Shown here: positions 1 to 5,230 of the stretch, in pieces
How the letters are laid out: every line of letters starts with the position of its first letter
Position numbering within the stretch: position 1 is the first letter of the stretch
Assembly: GCA_035499215.1 (NCBI GenBank)
Contig: DATJZH010000193.1
Location: forward strand, 1 to 6,665
DNA length: 6,665 bases
DNA from: DATJZH01 sp035499215
Lineage (GTDB): Bacteria > Actinomycetota > Actinomycetes > Streptosporangiales > Streptosporangiaceae
Direction of reading: 5' to 3'
Program-made: the position numbers and the translations under genes
The notes under the pieces: model-generated
What the model was told of the DNA's origin: nothing
Databases searched by the model: none
What the model saw: the letters and a program-made list of their open reading frames with translations, nothing else

Positions 1-31
1 CAAGTCAGTGCGGTAGGCACGGCGAGGGGTC

Positions 32-463
32 ATGACGGCGATCTTTAGCAGGCCATACCGCGAAACTGTGGGATCTGGCCAGCAAATCTTTTCCCGGCGC
101 TGGGACAGACAGGTATCACTGCGGATCAGATGGCCTCTTAGGGCCATCGGCGCCCTGGAGTTCTTGGCTGCGGTCGGCCTGATCGTGCCCGCTGCGCTTG
201 GCATCGCGCCGGTTCTGGTGCCGCTGGCTGCGACCGGTGCGGTGTTGCTGTTTGCTAGCGCGGTGGTCATGCGCCTCCGCCGTGGCGAGAGGGCAACGAT
301 CATCGGCGACCTGGTCTATCTCGCCATGGCCGCCTTCGTGGCGTGGGGCCGCTTCGGCCCAGGGGCCTTCGCCCGGCTGACCCAGCGGGGCGTCTTTGGC
401 CGGGCTCGCCCACGTCGGATGGCACGAGGAGGCCTCCCGGGCCGCAGTCGGCTCGTTCCGTGA
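32..463 (+). CDS. DoxX-like family membrane protein, probably a degraded or truncated copy
   Basis: Residues about 37-112 look like the C-terminal two-thirds of a small DoxX-like (DoxX_2) membrane protein. The run 'RAIGALEFLAAVGLIVP' is followed by a second hydrophobic helix (about 60-82), a basic loop LRRGE, and a third helix ending in the family-like 'AWGRFGP' (104-110). The usual first helix and the Lys/Gly-rich stretch before 'RAIG' are missing. Residues 1-36 are polar and unlike the family, and I found no DoxX-like N-terminus in the other two forward frames of bases 1-140. Family members usually end within a few residues of 'RFGP'; this one runs on for about 30 Arg/Gly-rich residues. The ATG is preceded by GAGGGG, so it may still be translated. 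The function of this subfamily is poorly defined; it is a membrane protein with three remaining helices. I am fairly sure of the family and unsure that it is intact. Confidence 0.6.
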   Translation: MTAIFSRPYRETVGSGQQIFSRRWDRQVSLRIRWPLRAIGALEFLAAVGLIVPAALGIAPVLVPLAATGAVLLFASAVVMRLRRGERATIIGDLVYLAMAAFVAWGRFGPGAFARLTQRGVFGRARPRRMARGGLPGRSRLVP

Positions 464-506
464 CGGCGGTGAAGGTGAAGCGGTCTGTCAGGCCGAGGAT
501 CGGGTC

Positions 507-540
507 AGATGGCTGCAGGTGGTTATCCTGCCAGCCATCT
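507..540. terminator. Strong hairpin in the convergent intergenic region
   Basis: The arms AGATGGCTG (507-515) and CAGCCATCT (532-540) pair perfectly. The stem continues with CAGG (516-519) and CCTG (527-530), leaving one bulged C at 531 and a 7-base loop at 520-526. The 13-bp stem lies between two genes whose 3' ends face each other. No T-run follows on either strand, so if it ends transcription it would be a T-less hairpin, as is common in high-GC actinobacteria. A structured RNA or a protein-binding site is the alternative. Confidence 0.5.
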
Positions 541-625
541 CTGGGCGCAGGTGTGGACGCAGGGCGCCACCCGCAGCAGCCGCGAAGACGATCCCGCAGT
601 GGGATCAGCCGATCAGCCCGGGCAT

Positions 626-645
626 GACGCCGGCCCGCCGGCGTC
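626..645 (-). terminator. Terminator-like hairpin at the 3' end of the DUF664 gene
   Basis: GACGCCGG (626-633) and CCGGCGTC (638-645) form a perfect 8-bp stem with a 4-base loop. The stem begins on the last base of the DUF664 stop codon, as expected of an intrinsic terminator read on the minus strand. There is no downstream T-run. A second small stem, GATCCC/GGGATC at 590-606, lies 20 bp further along in the direction of transcription and may assist. Confidence 0.5.
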
Positions 646-1160
646 TACCAGCCGACGCTGCCATCGATGAGTTCGCGGATGAGGTCGGCGTGGCCGTTGT
701 GGCGGGCGTACTCCTCGATCATGTGGACGTAGATCCACCGCAGCGAGCATGGCCTCCCGCGCCGTTGGCCGGTGTCGTCCAGCCTGCGGGACGCAGCCGC
801 CTCGCGACTCGCCTCGCATTCGGCCTGCCATGCCAGCAGGTCAGCCTCCCAGTCAGCGTCGTCGAGCGGGACTAGCTCGCTGTCCGGCACCTCAGGGTCA
901 TACCAGATGGGCGGTGCGCCATCGCGCAGGAGCACGCGGCGGAACCAGTTCCGCTCGACCTCGGCCATGTGCCGCACCAGGCCGTGCAGTGACAATCTGG
1001 AGGTCGGAACCGGCTGGCGTTTCCGGCCGGCATCGTCGAGGCCCTCGCATTTGAGCAGCAGCGTCGTACGGTGGAACTCGAGCCACGCCTCGAGCATCTG
1101 CCGTTCGCCGAGGACGAACGCGGGCTCCTGCCGTCGGGGATCATCCAGTTCTGCGATCAT
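645..1160 (-). CDS. DUF664 / DinB-fold putative metalloprotein
   Basis: The 171-residue protein has the layout of the DinB/DUF664 superfamily, a four-helix bundle of putative metal-dependent enzymes that includes mycothiol- and bacillithiol-using transferases. The visible signature is 'LVRHMAEVERNWF' (residues 61-73) in an N-terminal helix and 'HMIEEYARHNGHADLIRE' (146-163) near the C-terminus. His64, His154 and His157, or His146, are the likely metal ligands. A Trp/Asp-rich middle (about 85-115) is typical of DUF664. The frame stays open upstream to 1310, but I chose the ATG at 1160: AGGAGGTG stands eight bases before it, and family similarity starts at 'MIAELDDPRR'. The longer form would also cover the start of the divergent gene at 1209. 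The substrate is unknown. A thiol-dependent detoxification role fits the family but is not shown here. Confidence 0.88.
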   Translation of the reverse strand: MIAELDDPRRQEPAFVLGERQMLEAWLEFHRTTLLLKCEGLDDAGRKRQPVPTSRLSLHGLVRHMAEVERNWFRRVLLRDGAPPIWYDPEVPDSELVPLDDADWEADLLAWQAECEASREAAASRRLDDTGQRRGRPCSLRWIYVHMIEEYARHNGHADLIRELIDGSVGW

Positions 1161-1196
1161 CTGGGGCACCTCCTGCCTCGCCACGGCAACTTCATC

Positions 1197-1209
1197 TAGA
1201 CTCGTTACG
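1197..1209 (+). promoter_or_regulatory. Probable -10 box for a leaderless transcript of the VapB-like gene
   Basis: TAGACT (1197-1202) ends six bases before the GTG at 1209, so transcription would begin at or within a base of the start codon. No Shine-Dalgarno sequence is present in 1195-1208. Leaderless mRNAs with a TANNNT box at this distance are common in actinobacteria. No clear -35 box is seen. The 48-bp gap also has to hold the DUF664 promoter, whose weak candidate (TAGATG, minus strand, 1198-1193) overlaps this box. Confidence 0.6.
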
Positions 1210-1502
1210 TGATCTTCAAACAGGTCGGGGACGGACGGCCATATCCCGATCATGCCAGGACCGCACGCGAATGGGCGCAGATCCCGCCGCGCCCGGTCCG
1301 GCTGGATCATCTGATTACCACGAAGAATGTCCTGGATCTACAGATGGTCCTGGCTGAGGACTCCACCTTTTACGGTGACCTGTTTCCGCACGTAATCCGG
1401 TGGCGCGGCGATCTCTACCTGGAGGATGGCCTGCACCGTGCGCTCCGGGCCGCGCTGCACCAGCGGCCAGTCCTGCACGCGCGCGTGCTCGAACTGGATT
1501 GA
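1209..1502 (+). CDS. Small VapB-antitoxin-like conserved actinobacterial protein
   Basis: This 97-residue protein starts at GTG with 'MIFKQVGDGRPYPDH'. It contains a Pro/Arg segment 'WAQIPPRPVRLDHL', then 'LAEDSTFYGDLFPHV' and 'RGDLYLEDGLHRALRAAL'. I recognise this as a conserved actinobacterial protein that pipelines usually name 'type II toxin-antitoxin system VapB family antitoxin'. No PIN-domain VapC toxin is visible on either side: the downstream neighbour is a convergent esterase and the upstream one is divergent DUF664. A classical antitoxin role is therefore doubtful, and a solitary DNA-binding or housekeeping role is possible. The start is supported by the -10 box placed for a leaderless mRNA; the absence of a ribosome site agrees with this. 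The family call is from memory; the function is inference. Confidence 0.8.
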   Translation: MIFKQVGDGRPYPDHARTAREWAQIPPRPVRLDHLITTKNVLDLQMVLAEDSTFYGDLFPHVIRWRGDLYLEDGLHRALRAALHQRPVLHARVLELD

Positions 1503-1574
1503 GCACCCGCGAGCGGCTGGTCCTGCCGGCGGTTGTCCTTCTTGCCTGTCCTGCCGTGCCGCGCCTTGCTTATC

Positions 1575-2828
1575 CTATTTATGCTGCGGTGTCTTGTGCG
1601 GCAGCGCCGTTTTCTGGTGCGGCTGGAGTTTCTGCTGCTCCGCTAGCTTGTGCCGCTTGGCTGCTGCTACCGCGGCGGCGTGCTCCCTGGCGAGCCGCGC
1701 ATCGTGCAGGCTCACCTGGGTGGCCAGGCCCTGCGACATCCACTCCAGCATCGGCGGCAGCAGCGCCCGCCAGGTCAGCATGGTGTGCCCGCCGCCCGGC
1801 ACGAACTTGACCCTGACGCTCGGCTGGCGGTTGGCCAGCAGCAGGTCGAAATAGGTGGCGCTGCGTACGTCAGCGCTGTCGAGCCGCCCGGCGCCCAGCC
1901 AGAACTGGGGAATCGGGTGCCCGGCGGGCAACAGCTTTATCTCAGCCTGCGGAGTGTTCTGCAGCGCCAGCCCGCGGTTTCCGCCGAATGGACTTACCTT
2001 CCTCGATGGATCCGTCAGCTGGTTGTCCGATGGCACGAAGTAGCCGCTAAGGACACCCGCGTAGCTGTAGACCCCGCCGTACTGCAGGCCGAGGTTAGCG
2101 GCGCAGAAACCGCCCTCGGAATACCCAGCTATGCCCCAGCCGAGGCCCGGCTTCTGCACCCGCAGGTGCCGAGATATGAAGCTGGGCAGGTCCTTGGCCA
2201 GGTACGTCGCATCTGCCGGGCCGCCGGCCTGATTGAGGCATTGCAGCGATATTCTGCGGCCGCCGTTCGCGTCCGGCATGACCAGCACGGCGGGCTTGGC
2301 CCGGCCCTGGCTGACCAGGCTGTCGAGCAGCGAGTTCACGTCCAGTACGGTGATCCAGTCCACCGGCTGGCCGGGAAAGCCGTGGATCAGCTCGATTGCC
2401 GGGAAGCGATATTTCGCGTAGGCGGTCTGGAAATACTCCGGCGGCAGGTAAACATAGACCTGCCTGCTGATGTTGCTGGCATTCCCGTGGATGTGGGCCG
2501 TGACCAGCACGCCCTGCTGCCGGGCCAGGCTAATGTTGACGGCGCGGCCGAGGAAGCTGCCGAATCCGGGGCCCAGCTTCTTGGTGGAGCGAACCACCAC
2601 TGCCTGCGGACCCTGATTAGTCAGGTCTTCGATAGCCGCATGCCAGTTCTGGTAGTAGTCGTAGTACTTGTTGACCGCCGCGACGCCGAACATCATCGCG
2701 GGGACAAACGCCAGGCAGGCCGCCAGGACCCGGAATACCAGCTGCCTGGCCACGACCATCCACCAGATGAGTCCGCCGAAGAGGATCATCATCAGCAGGA
2801 AGAACAGCGTGCTTTGCGGTTCTGGCAC
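1575..2828 (-). CDS. Membrane-anchored alpha/beta-hydrolase esterase (esterase D / antigen 85 superfamily)
   Basis: The 417-residue protein has two N-terminal hydrophobic segments (about 7-28 and 29-53) and then a putative-esterase (PF00756-type) domain at about 105-370. Its features are 'YVYLPPEYF' opening the fold, the oxyanion segment 'IHGFPG' (148-153), nucleophile Ser237 in 'AGYSEGG', the likely acid Asp317 in 'GAGRLDSAD', and His348 in 'GGGHTML'. The complete triad suggests an active serine hydrolase or acyltransferase, most likely displayed outside the membrane. Cys197 and Cys242 could form a disulfide, which would fit an extracellular site. After the domain comes a 45-residue tail rich in Lys, His, Gln and Ala (about 373-417). 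GTG at 2828 is the start, with a GGGG motif just upstream; Met13 or Met14 would cut into the first helix. The gene lies 89 bp after tRNA-Ser on the same strand. The true substrate (cell-wall acyl ester, siderophore or other) cannot be told. Confidence 0.87.
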   Translation of the reverse strand: MPEPQSTLFFLLMMILFGGLIWWMVVARQLVFRVLAACLAFVPAMMFGVAAVNKYYDYYQNWHAAIEDLTNQGPQAVVVRSTKKLGPGFGSFLGRAVNISLARQQGVLVTAHIHGNASNISRQVYVYLPPEYFQTAYAKYRFPAIELIHGFPGQPVDWITVLDVNSLLDSLVSQGRAKPAVLVMPDANGGRRISLQCLNQAGGPADATYLAKDLPSFISRHLRVQKPGLGWGIAGYSEGGFCAANLGLQYGGVYSYAGVLSGYFVPSDNQLTDPSRKVSPFGGNRGLALQNTPQAEIKLLPAGHPIPQFWLGAGRLDSADVRSATYFDLLLANRQPSVRVKFVPGGGHTMLTWRALLPPMLEWMSQGLATQVSLHDARLAREHAAAVAAAKRHKLAEQQKLQPHQKTALPHKTPQHK

Positions 2829-2917
2829 TCGTCACCCCGGTGGCCTGGCACAGTCAGCTGGTAGTGCGGCAACTTCCTAACGGCCGGACCGCCCGCCAAG
2901 TGCCCGGCTGCGCGGAT

Positions 2918-3007
2918 TGGCGGTGGAGGTGGGATTTGAACCCACGGAAGGGTTGCCCCTTCACACGCTTTCGAGGCGTGCGCCCTCGGCCACTAGGCGA
3001 CTCCACC
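2918..3007 (-). tRNA. tRNA-Ser, anticodon CGA
   Basis: Read on the minus strand, acceptor arm GGTGGAG (3007-3001) pairs with CTCCACC (2928-2922). It is followed by discriminator G (2921) and an encoded CCA (2920-2918). The T arm is GTGGG-TTCAAAT-CCCAC. The anticodon stem CACGC/GCGTG encloses loop CTCGAAA, giving anticodon CGA (2973-2971), which reads UCG. The long variable arm has an AAGGG/CCCTT stem, as expected of a class II serine tRNA. The gene sits 61 bp after tadA and 89 bp before the esterase, all on the same strand, so it may be made from its own promoter or as part of the tadA transcript. I see no duplicated 3' end of the tRNA nearby that would mark an integrated element. Confidence 0.97.
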
Positions 3008-3029
3008 GGGGCCGAGCCTACCCGAGCGT

Positions 3030-3051
3030 GGCCGGTGCCGTTCCGCCGGCC
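3030..3051 (-). terminator. Possible hairpin between tadA and tRNA-Ser
   Basis: GGCCGG (3030-3035) and CCGGCC (3046-3051) pair perfectly around a 10-base loop, 17 bases past the tadA stop. It could end the tadA transcript or act as a processing site ahead of the tRNA. A 6-bp GC stem is easily met by chance in this composition. Confidence 0.25.
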
Positions 3052-3068
3052 GCCGCTGAGCCTGACCG

Positions 3069-3542
3069 CTAGCGGCGCCGGGCGAAGAAAGCGCGCAGCA
3101 GCGCCGCGCACTCGTCCGCGAGCACTCCGCCGATCACCTCGACGGGCGGCCCGAGCCGGCGATCGCGCACCACGTCCCAGAGCGAGCCGACCGCTCCGGC
3201 CCTGGCGTCCGGGGCGCCGTAGACCAGCCGCCGCAGCCGGGCGGAGGTCACCGCCCCTGCGCACATGGTGCAGGGCTCGATGGTGACGATCAGCGTGCAG
3301 CCGTCGAGCCGCCAGCGGCCGATTGCCCCGGCGGCAGCGCGAAGAGCGAGGATCTCCGCATGCGCGGTGGGATCGCGGTCAGCCTCGCGGCGGTTGCGCC
3401 CGCGGCCGATGAGCGTTCCCGCGGCATCGAGCACGACCGCCCCGACCGGCACGTCGGCGTCCAGCCCGGCGCCGGCGCTGGCAGCCTGCTCCAGCGCCAG
3501 GCGCATCGCCGGCTCGAATGCGGCCACGTAGCCGGCGGTCAC
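3069..3542 (-). CDS. tadA: tRNA-specific adenosine deaminase TadA
   Basis: TadA deaminates adenosine 34 of tRNA-Arg(ACG) to inosine in the cytoplasm, letting one tRNA read CGU, CGC and CGA. The 157-residue protein has the complete zinc-deaminase signature: 'HAE' with His61 as zinc ligand and Glu63 as proton shuttle, then 'PCTMC' with ligands Cys91 and Cys94. 'VPVGAVV' (31-37) and the C-terminal 'GSLWDVVRDRRL' (119-130) are typical of actinobacterial TadA. Length matches the family. GTG at 3542 is the start: an in-frame stop lies about 20 bases upstream, and GGGG sits eight bases before the GTG. Met13 ('MRLALEQA') is an alternative. It follows the TadA-associated gene by 34 bp and is probably cotranscribed with it, with a strong hairpin in the gap. 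A cytosine or guanine deaminase is much less likely given the context. Confidence 0.95.
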   Translation of the reverse strand: MTAGYVAAFEPAMRLALEQAASAGAGLDADVPVGAVVLDAAGTLIGRGRNRREADRDPTAHAEILALRAAAGAIGRWRLDGCTLIVTIEPCTMCAGAVTSARLRRLVYGAPDARAGAVGSLWDVVRDRRLGPPVEVIGGVLADECAALLRAFFARRR

Positions 3543-3564
3543 CAGGATGTCCCCGTCACCTCAC

Positions 3565-3586
3565 GGGCCCGTCATTTCACGGGCCC
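3565..3586 (-). promoter_or_regulatory. Strong intercistronic hairpin ahead of tadA
   Basis: GGGCCCGT (3565-3572) and ACGGGCCC (3579-3586) form a perfect 8-bp all-GC-type stem with loop CATTTC. The stop codon of the upstream gene (3579-3577) lies at the edge of the loop, and the tadA start is only about 23 bases past the stem. This could terminate part of the transcripts, protect an mRNA end, or set the ratio of the two proteins. TCACGGGCCC is also directly repeated (3561-3570 and 3577-3586). Confidence 0.5.
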
Positions 3587-4074
3587 AGCGCCTCGTCGAG
3601 CGCCCGCTCCATGGCCGGGCCGAAGCCGAGCCGCCAGGCGATGCTGGTCAGCACCTGATCCGGATACTGGTCCAGGTTGCCGGAAAGCGCGCCCAGTTCC
3701 ATCTCGTCGACACCGAGGTCGGCGAAGATGGACAGGTCCCCGGCGGGCAGGACCTGGTCCAGGTCCTCGTCCAGCGGCACAGGAATGTCGAGGTAGCGCA
3801 GGACCTGCCGGGCGAGCTCCCAGTCCACGGAGGCGGTGAGATCTGACAGGAAAACCGACACCTGGCCCCCGACGACACGCAGGGCGACGAAGAAATCATC
3901 CTCGACGGCCGCGAGCCCGATCGTGCTGCCGATGCTCGGCTGCTGCCGCAGTGCCAGGATGAGGTCGTGCAGATTTGCCGTCAGCGCTGGGGGAAGGACG
4001 CCGACCTTCCAGAGGTTGTCCTCCTGGTAGGCGACGACGGCGAAGTCGTTACTGGTCACATCGGTCATCATCAC
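3577..4074 (-). CDS. tRNA adenosine deaminase-associated protein
   Basis: This acidic protein of up to 165 residues matches, from memory, the actinobacterial family named 'tRNA adenosine deaminase-associated protein' because its gene sits beside tadA. Family-like features are 'FAVVAYQEDNLWKVGVLPP' near the N-terminus, 'LRQQPSIGSTIGLAAVEDDFFVALRV' in the middle, 'DWELARQVLRYLDIPVP' and 'LPAGDLSIFADLGVDEMEL' later. No catalytic motif, membrane helix or signal peptide is seen, so it is probably cytosolic. Its biochemical role is unknown; a regulatory or chaperone partner of TadA is inference from linkage. Three ATG codons stand in a row (4074, 4071, 4068). GGGGTG abuts the first, so the third, with about six bases of spacing, is the best-placed start. 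Confidence 0.9.
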   Translation of the reverse strand: MMMTDVTSNDFAVVAYQEDNLWKVGVLPPALTANLHDLILALRQQPSIGSTIGLAAVEDDFFVALRVVGGQVSVFLSDLTASVDWELARQVLRYLDIPVPLDEDLDQVLPAGDLSIFADLGVDEMELGALSGNLDQYPDQVLTSIAWRLGFGPAMERALDEALGP

Positions 4075-4145
4075 CCCAACGGTGCGGCTATCCCGGATCG
4101 AATGGTGTCAGATTCTCCCGGCCGGCGTGGCTCGGTCGGGACCAG

Positions 4146-4171
4146 TAACATGCGGCTAACATGCAGCTAAC
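4146..4171. repeat. 11-bp tandem repeat TAACATGCRGC in divergent promoter region
   Basis: TAACATGCGGC (4146-4156) is followed at once by TAACATGCAGC (4157-4167) and a third TAAC (4168-4171). On the minus strand this reads as three GTTA blocks spaced exactly 11 bases apart. One-turn direct repeats of this kind are how OmpR/PhoP-type response regulators and similar factors bind in tandem. It lies 72-97 bp upstream of the first possible start of the TadA-associated gene, and also upstream of the promoter of the membrane-peptide operon. Confidence 0.55.
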
Positions 4172-4182
4172 GAGGTTCGGCG

Positions 4183-4208
4183 TGCCAGCGCCCGCGGGCG
4201 CCCTGGCA
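4183..4208. other. GC-rich hairpin in the divergent intergenic region
   Basis: TGCCAG (4183-4188) pairs with CTGGCA (4203-4208). The perfect 12-bp palindrome CGCCCGCGGGCG (4189-4200) folds inside, with a CC bulge at 4201-4202. The element lies 12 bp past the 11-bp tandem repeat and 28 bp before the proposed -35 box. No T-run follows. It may insulate the two divergent units, end a short RNA, or bind a dimeric regulator. Confidence 0.4.
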
Positions 4209-4235
4209 TCCGTCCGCAAATTCCGCAGGCAGTCA

Positions 4236-4264
4236 TTGGTCAGAAATTGGCTCTGGGCTATGCT
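4236..4264 (+). promoter_or_regulatory. Probable promoter of the peptide/PH operon with framing inverted repeat
   Basis: TTGGTC (4236-4241), a 17-base spacer and TATGCT (4259-4264) make a plausible housekeeping-sigma promoter, starting transcription near 4271 with a leader of about 70 bases. A perfect 7-bp inverted repeat, TGGTCAG (4237-4243) and CTGACCA (4263-4269), overlaps both boxes, so a repressor bound there would block RNA polymerase. Confidence 0.5.
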
Positions 4265-4327
4265 GACCAGAAGAAGCGACAACGGCACTGCTGGTGACTG
4301 GGCGTAATGGCTATAGCGACCGCGCGG

Positions 4328-4334
4328 GGAGGTG
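4328..4334 (+). promoter_or_regulatory. Strong ribosome binding site for the 49-residue peptide
   Basis: GGAGGTG at 4328-4334 is a near-perfect Shine-Dalgarno sequence, seven bases before the GTG at 4342. It is among the strongest sites in the window and is the main reason to accept this short reading frame. Confidence 0.85.
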
Positions 4335-4341
4335 AACTGAC

Positions 4342-4491
4342 GTGAAGAAGATCATCTCCTGGGGCATCTTCATCTTCATCTTGTTCTATCTGGCCACCGA
4401 GCCCGCCGCAGCGGCCGCGACGATGACGACGATCCTTAACGGGCTAAAGTCGATCGGGAACTCACTGGCGATATTCTTCAGTTCGATCTGA
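4342..4491 (+). CDS. 49-residue single-pass membrane peptide
   Basis: The peptide starts 'VKKIISWGIFIFILFYLATE': a Lys-Lys head, one hydrophobic helix (about residues 4-18), then an Ala-rich stretch and an amphipathic tail 'LNGLKSIGNSLAIFFSSI'. It has a strong ribosome site, a reasonable promoter upstream, and a stop only 4 bp before the PH-domain gene, all signs of a real first gene of an operon. Short proteins of this form beside a PH-domain gene occur, to my recollection, in other actinobacteria. Function is unknown. It could be a small partner of the PH protein, a stability factor, or a secreted peptide if the helix is cleaved, since 'EPAAAAA' at 20-26 resembles a signal-peptidase region. 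Confidence 0.8.
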   Translation: MKKIISWGIFIFILFYLATEPAAAAATMTTILNGLKSIGNSLAIFFSSI

Positions 4492-4495
4492 GACG

Positions 4496-5143
4496 ATGAG
4501 ACAGACAGTTGGCGGCAGGCAGCCGCTAGTGGCCGTTGACCGGTTCCTGCTTCCCCGCGAGGTGCAGGTGGCCACGGTACGGCGGCACCCGGCCGTCCTG
4601 ATCCCGTCGGCTGCCATGGCGCTGGGCGGGCTGCTGCTGGCTGGCGCGCTGAGCGCCACCGTCCTGCAGCACCAGAAGTACTTGCTGATCATCGTATGGC
4701 TGCTGTGGCTCATCCTGGTCGGCCACCTGATCTGGAAGACGCTCAACTGGGCGGTCGACTACTTCGTCGTCACCGACGCCCGCCTGCTGCTGACCTCCGG
4801 GCTGCTCACCAGGAATGTCGCGATGATGCCGCTGACGAAGGTGACGGACATGACCTTCCAGCGGTCGTTCGCCGGCCGGCTGCTCGGGTATGGCGAGTTC
4901 ATCGTCGAGTCGGCCGGCCAGGATCAGGCACTGAGCCATGTCGATCATATCCCGTATCCCGAGCAGCTATACCTGCTGATCTGCGGAATGATCTTCCCGG
5001 GCAGCGCAGAAGACGACGAGGACGCAGGGCCCGACGAGGACGACGGTCTCGGCCTCGACGAGTTCACGGGCGGCAGCCCCGACGACGCCAGGACTCGCCG
5101 GAACAGGCCGAGGCGGGACGATCCTCGCAACGACGAGCTCTGA
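4496..5143 (+). CDS. Bacterial PH-domain membrane protein (YdbS-like, bPH_2)
   Basis: The 215-residue protein carries two membrane helices (about 33-56 and 60-82). A bacterial PH domain follows at about 85-165, recognised by 'VDYFVVTDARLLLTSGLLTRNVAMMPLTKV' spread over 87-116, and by 'GRLLGYGEFIVESAGQDQ' (127-144) ending in 'IPYPEQLY'. Bacterial PH domains of this type are poorly characterised; some work as membrane-bound scaffolds. The tail after 168 is first strongly acidic (about 171-189), then basic and acidic with many Arg, and is probably disordered in the cytoplasm. The start ATG has only a weak ribosome site, so translation is probably coupled to the peptide gene 4 bp upstream. Similar annotated proteins are called 'PH domain-containing protein'. 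Confidence 0.9.
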   Translation: MRQTVGGRQPLVAVDRFLLPREVQVATVRRHPAVLIPSAAMALGGLLLAGALSATVLQHQKYLLIIVWLLWLILVGHLIWKTLNWAVDYFVVTDARLLLTSGLLTRNVAMMPLTKVTDMTFQRSFAGRLLGYGEFIVESAGQDQALSHVDHIPYPEQLYLLICGMIFPGSAEDDEDAGPDEDDGLGLDEFTGGSPDDARTRRNRPRRDDPRNDEL

Positions 5144-5230
5144 GGTTTGCGAGCGCAGCCCTTCCCCGGGGTTCGTGCCGCCGGACGAGTACAGCGAAGC
5201 GCCCGGCCGCATGAGCCTGCCCGGAACCCG

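Noticed and set aside
1..35. Tail of an upstream gene ending with a TGA that overlaps the ATG at 32
   Set aside because: Only ten codons are visible, two forward frames are open there, and nothing in them is recognisable.
396..875. A 159-codon plus-strand frame across the convergent gap
   Set aside because: Its second half is antisense to the well-supported DUF664 gene. The composition is Pro/Arg/Ala-rich with no family feature, and it crosses the hairpin cluster.
1161..1310. Longer N-terminus of the DUF664 protein starting at 1310
   Set aside because: It would lie antisense over the VapB-like gene. The strong ribosome site and family similarity both point to the ATG at 1160.
1650..2864. 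A 404-codon plus-strand frame opposite the esterase
   Set aside because: It is a high-GC antisense shadow with no hydrophobic or catalytic pattern, whereas the minus strand has a full catalytic triad.
2918..3007. tRNA-Ser as an integration site for a mobile element
   Set aside because: I found no second copy of the tRNA 3' end and no integrase or phage gene in the window.
4088..4288. A 66-codon minus-strand frame in the divergent region
   Set aside because: It runs through the tandem repeat, hairpin and promoter, has no clear ribosome site, and resembles no family.
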